Source of the DNA: Clarireedia homoeocarpa
Lineage: Eukaryota; Ascomycota; Leotiomycetes; Helotiales; Rutstroemiaceae
Assembly: GCA_001465935.1 (NCBI GenBank)
Contig: LNKV01000173.1
Location: 1-18,408 of the forward strand
Length of the DNA stretch: 18,408 nucleotides
Direction: 5' to 3'
Part shown: in pieces, positions 1 to 9,834 of the stretch
Layout: every line of letters begins with the position of its first letter
Numbering within the stretch: the stretch's first letter is position 1
Notes under the pieces: generated by a model
Told to the model about the DNA's origin: nothing
What the model saw: the letters and a program-made list of their open reading frames with translations, nothing else
Databases searched by the model: none
Translations under genes and position numbers: made by a program

Positions 1-1830
1 TATAATAAGAAGATTATTAATATATTTATTAAAACGATTATTATTTAATTATCTTTAAAAAATAATAAGAAGTTTAATAATTTTTATAATATATTCTAAT
101 CTAATTAATTAGATATAGATAGAAATAAAAAGTAAAGTAAATTTATAATACTCTATAATATAGTAATAATTATAATTATAACTAAATTAAAGAAATTTAT
201 AATAGAACTATTATAATTATCTAAAATTTATAAAAACTAAATAATTAAATTACTTAAATATTACTAAGACTTAGATATATACTTAATAAGATTAGTATTC
301 AAAACTGATTATAATAAAGAGATTAACAATCTTAGAGCTTAGAATATATAAAAAGAAATACTAAAAAGTTTAATAAAGATTAAACTAATCTTTTTAGAAT
401 AAGTCTTTATATATAAAACTAATTAGAATAAGTATATTATAAAGTATAAATCACGACTTATAATAAAAGGAGATTTATAAGTGAAAAGTATAATCGAATC
501 AACTTATATTATAATATTTACTTTCTATTTCTTTTATATTATTATAACTATAATAGCTAAGTTTAATTTTAAAACTAAGTAGTTCGATATAGTAAATATT
601 TTTATAAATATATTATATAACTTAAATAGTAAGCTAGTTATATATTACTTACTAGATAGTTATAAAGTAGAAAATATAATTATAATTATTAATTATACTC
701 TTTATAACTTACAAGACTTATTAGCGATTTAGTTTAAAGATTTTACTAAGATTTTAGTTAGATTAGAAATAAAGTTATATTTAAATAAACTTTGTATATT
801 TATTATTAAAGATTATAAAATATTAGTATTTTTCTTTATAAATAATATTTAGATTATTTATAATAAGAAATATACTAAAGAAACTAAAAGAATTATTAAT
901 AAGATCCGATCTATATATAAATTATATAAAATAAACAATATAAAATAGTTCTTAAAAATTCGGATTATTAAAAACCGATCTTAGAAAAAACTATAGCTAG
1001 TTTATAATATTTATATTAAGAAGATTATTAGAAAGTTTAATTTTATTAATAATAAATTTATAAGTACTTTACTTTCGATTATAGAATTTAAGAAAAATAA
1101 AGATAATATAGTAAGATCAATAATTAAAAAATATTAAGAAAAAGTTAGATTAATTTTATATACTATAATTATTTTATATATAGATATTGTATTTACTATA
1201 TTATAATTATTTTACTTCTTTATTAATCTATTAGAAGATTATTTAAAAGTAATAAATTACTATATTAATTATTTATAAAGAATAAGATATTTTATTATTA
1301 AGTATAATATAGATTATTTATCTTAACTACTTATAATATTAGATATATTATTTACTAATAATAACGAAATAAAACGATCTTCTTAAGAATATATAATATT
1401 ATTATATAATAGACTAATTATCTAGAAAATATCGAAATAAGATATTATAATAATATCTATAATTAAAGCTGAGCTATTTAGTATAAAAAAAATTATAAAG
1501 GAAACTATAATAATAAATAGACTATTAAAGAAACTTAAACTAGTTATATTTAAACCGATTACTATCTATTACAATAATATATAAATAATAAGATTAGTTA
1601 TAAATAAAAATAAGAAAATATTTATTAAACTTAAATATATCGATATCTAAAATATATAATTAAAATAAGAATATTCGAAGAAATCGTTTGATATTATTTA
1701 TTTACTTATAAAAGATATATCTATTAATAACTTTATTAAAAATCTTATATAATAATAGTTTAAATACTTCTATATTTATCTAAACTTATAAGATATAAAG
1801 AGTAAGATCGAGAAGTTAAATATAATAACT
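1..1830 (+). pseudogene. Ty1/copia pol remnant: reverse transcriptase and RNase H, 5'-truncated by the window edge
   Basis: Read in one frame (codons starting at 1, 4, 7...) with TAA/TAG taken as mutated Gln/Trp, this gives a copia-type RT followed by RNase H. RT landmarks are YKSRLIIKGDL (about 445-477), FDIVNIF (583-603, keeping the first catalytic Asp), YNLQDLLAIQ (about 700-732) and the active-site box. That box reads FINN at 835-846 where copia has YVDD, so both Asp are lost. RNase H landmarks are LDILFTNNNEIKRSSQEY (about 1339-1392), IIKAELFSIKK (about 1459-1491) and LKYIDIQ near 1633. The frame fades after about 1826. In an active element the protein would copy element RNA into DNA inside virus-like particles. 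No frameshift is needed across about 1.4 kb, so damage is almost purely point transitions. Bases 1-400 are in the same frame but I recognise no domain there. No LTR of this element was found. Confidence 0.85.
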
Positions 1831-2830
1831 AAGATTTTATAAAATACTTTTTAAAAGTTATTTTTTTATTTATTATTTCTTTTTATAAATAAAACTTACT
1901 AATAATTCAATTTTAAAATATAAAGTAAAGTAAGATTAAAGTAGATAATCTTTTAAAAAATAGTTAATTTATTTAGTAAGAATCTTTCTTTAAACTAATC
2001 CTTTTATAATATCTAGAAATTCAATTTAATATAATTATTAATATAAATAAATAGTATAGAAAATATAGTTGATAAATAGATAATTCTAAGTTATTTATAT
2101 AATAGAATTACTAATTAGTATAAAGTAGAGTTAACTTTATAATATCTTTAACTATTTGTTTAAAGTATTTTAAATATTTATTATAAGTTTATATAAAAGA
2201 TATTGAGTTTAATATATATTTAATTAACTACTTTTAAATTATCTAAAAATACTTTAAATACTTTTATTCAATTATCTTATTATTATTTAATATCTATTTT
2301 ATCTTAATATAAAATAATCGCTTAATTTTCTTTTCCGAAAACTTAGATATAATTAACTTTTTAAATACTATTATATAAGTTTTAATATAATCTATAAACG
2401 AATTTAAAGTAGTAAAAGAATTTTAAAAGTAAATTAAATAGTTAATATTTTAATATAAAAATTAATATATAAAAAACTTATATTTATCTAGAAGATTATA
2501 AATATCTAGAACTCTCGAATAATTATTTCGAGTATTAGAACTTTATATATATATTAAAGATTTATAAAGTATAATATAAAATAAAATTATAAAGTAGTAA
2601 AAAGTTTATAAAGCTACTTTGAGAATAAGTTGAGAATAACTAGATAATCTAAGATAATATATAAAAGTAATAATAAAAAAAGTATTTAGAGAAGTACTAA
2701 TTATATTAGTATAAAATATAAAAGTTACTTTATTATAAAAAAGACTTTTAAAAAATAATAGGAAAATCAGAATAATTAATCTAATTTAGATTTTAAGAAT
2801 AAGTATAATAAGAACTAAATAAAATAAATA
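1831..2830. other. Heavily mutated AT-rich DNA, no gene seen
   Basis: This stretch follows the end of the copia RNase H and should hold that element's 3' end and LTR. I found no matching repeat copy, polypurine tract or recognisable protein motif. A T-rich run lies near 1860-1885. Confidence 0.5.
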
Positions 2831-2892
2831 AATTATTATTCTTATTATTATTATTCTTATTATTCTCTTTATCTTCTTTATCTTTATTACTT
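2831..2892. repeat. Low-complexity pyrimidine-rich tract
   Basis: Imperfect repeats of att/ctt/tct units, such as ttattattcttattattatt, with almost no purine other than A on the + strand. It could be a microsatellite, or a decayed Asn/Lys/Asp-rich or Glu-rich coding tract read on the - strand. The sequence does not decide between these. Confidence 0.6.
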
Positions 2893-5199
2893 TCTTAATT
2901 ATTATCTTTTTTATTAATAAGTTAATCTATAAAATAATTCTCTAAATTATATATTTTAATTAATATTTTAAAAAACTTTTTTATATCTTTTAAATTTTAA
3001 AGACTTAATATTAAGTTAATTATAGAAATAATAAAAGGAAATTTATTTTACTAAAACCTTTTAGTTTAGATAGTATTAATAATTTCTTAGTAACTAGTAT
3101 TAAAACTTTAAAGATAAGATAATATTTCTTTATTTAATAACTTTAATAATAACTTGACTTCCTAATATTTATATAATTATAATAATGTTTTTTATTAAGA
3201 CTATATAAAGTATTTTAAATATAACTAAAATAAGAAATATAATAATAATTATTATAATTCTAAAAGTTATAATAATCTTAAATATATTTTTAAGAAGTTT
3301 TAATATCTCTATTAAATAATTTTAATAGATTATATAAAAAAGTAATTTAAATATTAATTAGAGTAATAGATCGGTTATTAAATAAACCGATTTAATTAAC
3401 TTTTATATAAGTTTCTTTATAAGATATATAAAAGTTAAATAAAAAAGTAATTATTCGATTTTTATATTATAGAGTTTAAAATCGAACTAAAAAAAAAAGC
3501 TAGATATTATATTAGATATATATTGAATATAGAATTATAAAAGATTTATAAGTTTAAAAGATATAAAATCAGATAATTTAGTTTATAGTATCTATTAGAA
3601 TTAAATCTAGTTTATAAATTTAATAGTAAAAGTTTATAAATAAGAATAGTATATCTTATAAATATCTAAAAAAAACTAATAAGAATCTATAATTATAAGT
3701 TTAAAGATATAGAATTTTATAAAAAGTATAAAATATAATAAAGTTATATATTTAAATATTAACTAAACTTATAAAGATTAGATAAAAATAATAAATATAA
3801 TAAATTTTAAAATAAAATAAATAATTATCTACTTTAATTAATAAAAAGAGAATTATCTTTTTAAAAACTAAGAATTATCTTTAATAAAAAAGATTAGTAA
3901 AAAGAGAATAAATTTAAAAGATCTTTATATAAAATAATTAGAGAATATATAGAAGTTTTATTTAAATAAAAATTAGAAAGAGTAATTTATATAAACTAAG
4001 TTCAAAGAGATAGAATTTAAAAATTAGTTATAAAAATAATTAGTAACTAAGAAATAAAGAGATTAAAAAAATAAAAAGAATTCGAAACTTACTAGTAATA
4101 AAAAATAAATAATATCTATAATAGTAATATTAGTTTTAATCGAAGATATTTAATTTCTATAATTAGGAATATAAAGATTAAAATTAAAAAGATTGAATTT
4201 ATTATTTATTTTAATCTAAGTAAGAAAAGAAAATTATATATTATTATATTATTAATAAGTCTAATAAATAACTTATTAAATATATAATTAATTAATTAGA
4301 ATTATTATTTTATAAATATAATTATAATAAAGTTTATAACTAATTTAATAGAAATTATTATATTTATTTTTATTATTATTTTATTTATTTAATAGAGTAT
4401 AATTATATTTAAATATAATAAAAATTAGAAGATAAAATAAAATAGAAAATATAAGTTATAGAAAAAATAAATAGAAAGTATTATTATTACTATTAATATT
4501 ACTATTATATAATATAAATAAAAGGAAATAATTTAAATATATATATCTTGAAATAATTACTTTAAATCTTATTATTATAAAAATTCACTAATAACTATAT
4601 CTAATTAAAATAATAATAATAAAAACAATTATCTAAAATAATCTAATCTAGTTAAAATAAATATTTATTAAGTTAACTATACTTTAGCTAGTTAATATTA
4701 ATCAGAATTTCGAAATACTTTATTATTAAATAATTACTTAAAAGAATTACTTATCTTAATAAACAATATATAATTTATTTAATATAAACTTATAAGATTA
4801 TTTATTTATTTATTCTTTAAAACTTATATAAAGATAAACTCTGATTATTAAATTAATAAGAAATTATATTATTAGAAGTAATATAAAAGGAAATAAATAT
4901 TATAATTATTTATATCTATTATTTAAAATATTTTAAATAACAATTATAATATAATCTTAAGTAAATAAACTATAAAGATTAATTATAAATATATTTAATA
5001 TTTTATTTATTTGAAATTTTCTTTATTCTCTATAATTTAATATTAGAGCTAGAGAGTATATTATAAAAAGATCTATATAATATATATAATTATAAAGTAG
5101 AATTAATTACTTAATTAAATATATATATAGTTAGTTTTTATAAACTGATTTTTAAAGATATAAAGCTAAAACTTATAATCTATATTATAATATTATTAA
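2893..5199. other. Heavily mutated AT-rich DNA, no gene identified
   Basis: About 2.3 kb between the two copia remnants. It has the same loss of CpA/TpG as its neighbours and is presumably decayed transposon DNA. Reading through stop codons yields long strings in several frames, but any RIP-mutated DNA does so, and no family motif appears. A 7-bp inverted repeat (atcggtt / aaccgat) sits at 3370-3391. The right end, about 4600-5200, may hold the remaining RNase H part of the - strand copia element, but I could not anchor a motif. Confidence 0.5.
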
Positions 5200-5880
5200 A
5201 GATCGGTAATCTTAGTATATTACTTAGAATCTTTATTAATATATTATAACCTTTATTTATATTTCCTTTATAAATTATAGAATTAGATAGAATTACTCTT
5301 TTAAATTTAAAACTCTTATTAATTCTTATAAATAAAACTAAGAATCTTAAAAAGAAAAGAGAGAATTAATTATATCTTTATTATTATTATATATCTAGTT
5401 ATTAATTAAACCGTGATATAATTATAATATATAATTTACTAATATATTTCTAATTTTAATATTTTATATAAAGGTTTATAGATAATTATAATTATATTAA
5501 AAAGATAATTTATTTAAATCTCTTTAGATAGTTATACTAAAATTAATCAGTTTAGAAATAATATTAATTATATATATATATTTAGATAATATTTTAAGAG
5601 ATTAGTTCGATTTCTTTTATATAAAATAAAGAAGTTAATATTAAAATAATTTTCTAGTTTATATATTAAATAGTTAATAATTATATTAAGATACTTTCTT
5701 TTTTAATATTATTATATACTTATATTACTAATCTTAACTTTTTATATAAAATTATTATTATCTTATTTTTAACTTTATTAATAAACTAAAAGTTAAAGAT
5801 TTATCTAATATAAATTATTAGATTATATTTAATAAATTCGAAAACTTATATAATCAAACTATTAATTTCTTTTTATTATA
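5200..5880 (-). pseudogene. Ty1/copia reverse transcriptase remnant (3' part of the - strand copia element)
   Basis: Reading from high to low coordinates, the conserved N-terminal half of a copia RT is visible: KEINSLIIQVFEF (about 5865-5828), IFNFQFINKVKN (about 5800-5765), a YKKLRLVIQVYN block (about 5745-5710, like the family's 'KSRLVVQAYN') and ILIQLLTIQ near 5690. YKPLYKI (about 5482-5460) follows, matching the family's 'KPLYGI' motif. The KPLYKI block lies in a different frame from the upstream blocks, so a small indel probably lies at about 5520-5580. Below about 5340 the match is weak and I could not find the YVDD/TDD catalytic box or RNase H. The order gag, integrase, RT on the - strand is the Ty1/copia gene order. 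Confidence 0.75.
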
Positions 5881-6120
5881 CTATTTAAAATAAAGGTGTT
5901 TTAATTATAATTATATTTTATATATAAAACTTAATTAAAAGTTCTAAATTATCTTACTCTTTTTTAATAATAAATATCTCTACTTTCTTAAATAAGATAA
6001 TAATTTAAAAGATTAATTATTTTATTAAATATATTTACTTTATTTTTATTTCTACTTTTTCTTTTAAATTTAATTCTACTTAGTTCTTTATATAAACTTC
6101 TATCTTTTAAATTTCTTTAA

Positions 6121-7150
6121 AGAAAAATAGTTTTATAACTATTATATAAAAGTTTATTAGATTTAAAAAGAGTTTAATAATATAAGTTTCTTTATTAGTT
6201 ATTAGAAATTTAAAGATATTAGTTTAGTCTTTCTTTTTTTATTAGATTTTTATATCTAATTATAAAAAAAAGTTAAGTACCTTTATTATTTAAAAACTAT
6301 TTTTTATATTTATAGTTTCTTTAACTTAGTATTAAATATTAATCTTTCTAATTTTTATTATTATAATCTAAACTATTTAAATTTATATAATTATTAATTA
6401 GAATAAAGTTAATATTTAATTTATTTTTAAATATACTTTAAAAATAAAGAGAGTTAATATAAAACTATTTAATTTAACTATATTATTAATTACTTTTATA
6501 ATTATCTATAAGATAATCTCTTTTAAGATATTTTCTTCTTTTGTTTTATTTCTAATAATCTTATATAAATATTTAAAAAACTAATAATATTTCTTTACTT
6601 TATTAATATTATTATATACTTTTATTAGTATTTCTTTCGTTTTATTTACTATTATATATATATTCTATTTAAATTTTTAAAATACAAATATTATATCTAT
6701 ATTATATATAATATAATCTAATAAACTTAGATAAGTATTAATCTAATATACTCGAAAGATATTTTATATTATATAAATACTAATATCTTTTAGAAACTAG
6801 ATTATATTAAATATAATAACTTTATTTATAATTTATAGAATTAAGAATTTATTTAAATATATAATATTAATAATAATCGAGTAGTTAAACTTGATTTTAT
6901 CTTTAATTATAAACTAGAATTATCTAAATAATTTTATATTTAATTAATAATAGTTATAGAATTTATTTAAATATTCGATTATATAATAATCGATATTATT
7001 ATACTTTACTTTCTTTAATAATTATACTAGTTTTTATATAAATAGATATCTAAACTAATAATATAATTATTTAAATTTGATTTTTATAAAGTAAACTTAT
7101 ATAATTATATTTAATTATTTTAATAATATTTATAGATATCTTTATTTATA
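6121..7150 (-). pseudogene. Ty1/copia-order integrase remnant (- strand)
   Basis: One frame can be followed without a break over about 970 bases. It opens with the pre-integrase zinc-finger region (FKQLYYQFRYLF, about 7080-7045; the family has '..LHRRFGHPSV', His now Tyr). The core follows: FNYSIIINIIYLNKFLILQ (about 6886-6830), LDYIIYNID (about 6720-6695), then a KTKEILIKVYNNIN block (6642-6602). The C-terminal part holds ILTLFIFKVYLKI and a tail with NIFKFLITNKETY and IVIKLFFF ending near 6121. Compared with the family pattern, the three DDE catalytic residues have become Asn (6866-6868), Asn (6701-6703) and Lys (6620-6622), each explained by one G-to-A change. An active protein would insert element cDNA into the chromosome. 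All stops are TAA/TAG. Confidence 0.9.
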
Positions 7151-7899
7151 TATAATAAATATAATATTCTTTCTTTATATAAAGATATTCTTTAAATTAT
7201 TAAATTATATATTTATTTTATCTATATCTTAAATATAATAAAGAAATAAAATATTTATAATTATAATATAGAAAGTTATTAAACTAATTAATATTTATAT
7301 AATAACTATTTTTTTTATTTTTACTATTCTTTTATTAAAACAGATTATATAATCGTTATTCTTTATATAAATTAAAATAATAGATAAGTTTTATTATTAT
7401 AATATTTAAAATTATACTTTATTAATAATTAATATATTTATAGTTTTATTATCAAATATAATCTTTTAAAATTATATTAATAAATACTATTTCTCGAATA
7501 TAAATATTTTATTATATAATATTTTCTATTTATTAGAATTATAATAAGTAATATTATATATTATATTAAGGTTATTAAAAGTTTAAATAGTTTAACTATT
7601 ATTAATTACTTTTATTTTTATAAGAAATTAATTAAATAAAAGTTCTTATTTCTTTATATTATTTAAATCTTTATTATCTTCTTACTTTTTTTTTTATAAG
7701 AATTATTATATTTTCTTATTTTCTTTTTTTTTTATAAATACTAATAGTTAATATAGTTATATATTTTAGTTCTCTTTATATAAAAGTATATTTTAATAAA
7801 ATAGTTAATCTATTTATAAATATAATATTTTATATTCTTCTAATTTCTATCTTCTATATAAAAATTTAGAAACTAGTTTTTATTCTTTATATAAAGGTT
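7151..7899 (-). other. Presumed protease and linker part of the - strand copia element
   Basis: By position between gag and integrase this should encode the aspartic protease and the end of gag. I could not recognise a D-S/T-G active site or a zinc knuckle. The stretch near 7670-7740 is T-rich on the + strand, so A/purine-rich on the presumed coding strand. Confidence 0.35.
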
Positions 7900-8645
7900 T
7901 AAGAACTATCTTTTTTTTAAAAATCTTATTATTATTTAATTATTTATTTATATATAATTGAATCTACCTTAATATTTATAATTAATTTAATATTACTTAT
8001 TAGAGTATTATATTTATATTATATATTTCTTTATATATACTATTATTCCGATTATAGATTTTAGATTAGAATAAATTAACTCGAATATATAAGCTAGTTT
8101 ATAAAGTATAAAATTATATTTAAAAATATTATAATAAATATTAAAGACTTAATTATATAAAAAGAATTTATTTTAATATTTAATTAAAAGACTTTTCTAT
8201 AATATATAAAAGTAATTGAAAAGTATTTCTAAGTATTTTAACTTAGATTTACTTAAGTTTTCTCTTTATATAAAAAAGTATATAATCTCTTTTTATTTGA
8301 ATAAATAGAATTATTTATTCTTCTTTATTTTAAAATATTCTCTAATTATAATAACTATTATATAAAAGTTATATAAATATCTAAAGATCTTATTATAATA
8401 AAAATCTAATATATAATTATAAAGTAGTATAGAAAAACTAAGATAAAAATAATCTATTAATAAACTAACTTTTATATAATAATTATAAAAGATATAAAGC
8501 TTATTCTCTAAAATATTATATATCTCTTTATTATATTTATATTCTTTATTAAAAAAGATTTTTATAAGATTATTAAAAAGTTTAAAGATATTACTTCTCT
8601 TATATATAATCAATAATAAAATAGTTTTAATAAAATAAAAAGTCG
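7900..8645 (-). pseudogene. Ty1/copia gag remnant (contains the only 100-codon open frame in the window)
   Basis: The - strand frame ending at 8311 is open for 100 codons from a TTG at 8611-8613. That TTG is not a true start: the same frame continues upstream (LLLIIYKRSN). It resembles the gag of fungal copia elements, with blocks IYKRSNIFKLFNN, YNILENKLYIFYNYYIKV, YFYLSFSILLYN, LDFYYNKI and VIIIREYF. Past the stop at 8311-8313 the match goes on through TAA codons: SKLKYLEILF (about 8250-8218), KSLLIKYQNKFFLYNQVFNI (about 8190-8130) and FELIYSNLKSIIGI (about 8082-8045). An active product would form the virus-like particle. The family assignment comes from remembered motif spacing and is supported by the integrase and RT lying downstream on the same strand. 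Confidence 0.7.
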
Positions 8646-9413
8646 ATATAAAATATATAAAGTGATTATTTAGTATTTTATTTAAAACTAAGATTATTTA
8701 TTCTTATTAAGATATTAGAATTATAAATAAAGTTATAAACGAAATAGAAAGAATTATAAGAAGAATAAATATAATTAAAGAAGTTATTATTAAAGAAATA
8801 ATAAAAAGTATAGAAAGAAATAAATTAATATTTCTTTATATAAACCGAGAGTTAATAAAATTTATTATATAAAAATATTCTTTAATATCTTTAATCTTCT
8901 ATTCTAGATATTTTTTAATATTAATAAGTTTATTAAAGATTTATATATATATATAATTATTAAGTTTAATAATTTAAACTCTATTTAAAATAAAATATAT
9001 TTAAAATTTATAAAGAAGATTAAAACTAATTAGTTTAAATAGTTACTTTATTTAGTTTTCGAAGTTATTATAAAAAATAGTTTATAATATATAGTTATAA
9101 TCTTAATCTAACTTACTTTATATAATCTAAATAATAATCCGAGTAAAAATCTATTTGATTATATATTACTTTAAATTATCTAAATCAAAGTTCTAATTTA
9201 TTAAAGTTAAAATAACTTTCTTATAGTTAATAAACTCTTCGAAATTATTTATAATAATTAAATTTATATAAAAGATTGAAGAGAGGAAGTTAATAAATTA
9301 AAAATAAATAAAATAAAGTTATATATAATAAGAAAGAATAAAGTTATAAGAATATAATTAATTATATTAATTTATAATTTTACTAACTACTAATTAGTAT
9401 TAATATAATTAAT
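8646..9413 (-). other. Presumed 5' region of the - strand copia element, no motif seen
   Basis: Upstream of the copia gag remnant and interrupted on its right by the chromovirus insertion. It may hold the gag N-terminus, leader and part of the 5' LTR. I found no second LTR copy. It is as depleted of CpA/TpG as the DNA to its left. Confidence 0.4.
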
Positions 9414-9418
9414 AAAAT
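9414..9418. repeat. Target-site duplication of the chromovirus, left copy (AAAAT)
   Basis: The five bases aaaat directly before the left LTR are repeated directly after the right LTR at 18262-18266. Five bp is the usual duplication length for Ty3/gypsy integration. Confidence 0.93.
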
Positions 9419-9645
9419 TATAACGATATACTATAGATAAAGATTATACTATTTTTAGAATTAATAACTAAAGAGCTAAAAAGGTCGAAAGGCTTTAAAG
9501 GCTTATATATATATAGTAGTTATATGGGTCACGTGCCTAAGGCACGTGTACGCTAGGCCTACTAAAGTCTATCTTACTAATTAAGTAAGTACAATATATT
9601 ATAATCACTAATCTTTATTAAACTTAACTTGTCCGGATCGTTATA
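9419..9645 (-). repeat. Left (3') LTR of the chromovirus
   Basis: 227 bp from tataacga to tcgttata, an 8-bp terminal inverted repeat that probably read TGTAACGA...TCGTTACA before RIP. It matches 18035-18261 along its whole length without a gap. It keeps a palindrome at 9530-9548 (cacgtgcctaaggcacgtg) that the other LTR has lost. Confidence 0.97.
9530..9548. promoter_or_regulatory. Near-perfect palindrome with two CACGTG E-boxes inside the LTR
   Basis: cacgtgcct, one central A, then aggcacgtg: 9-bp arms, each holding a CACGTG hexamer. CACGTG is the core site of bHLH transcription factors in fungi. A regulatory role in LTR transcription is inference. It keeps CpA/TpG dinucleotides that are rare around it. 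Confidence 0.45.
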
Positions 9646-9659
9646 TTACTTCTCTCTTT
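9646..9659 (-). other. Polypurine tract of the chromovirus
   Basis: The - strand reads aaagagagaagtaa directly before the 3' LTR start tataacga. The polypurine tract primes plus-strand DNA synthesis in LTR retrotransposons. The same motif (aaagagaggggtaa) precedes the 3' LTR of the nested element. Confidence 0.8.
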
Positions 9660-9834
9660 AAAGAAACTTACTTTCGAGCGTCTTAAATCTATTAATTCCT
9701 ATTATTAATATTAGTAAATAAGTATAAGAATATTAGTTAATTAAAAAAGTTAAATAATTATAAAAATAATATAAACAAATATAAATTAATACTATTTATA
9801 AGTCTACTACTAACTATAAATTTAACTAATAAAA

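Noticed and set aside
3370..3391. Inverted repeat atcggtt/aaccgat as a terminator or element end
   Set aside because: Seven-bp arms in DNA this AT-rich are expected by chance. No partner copy, target duplication or gene lies beside it.
3121..4500. A long + strand reading frame, open if TAA/TAG are read as Gln
   Set aside because: In RIP-mutated DNA almost any frame is open once TAA/TAG are ignored, and TGA is rare everywhere. I found no family motif, so this is not evidence of coding.
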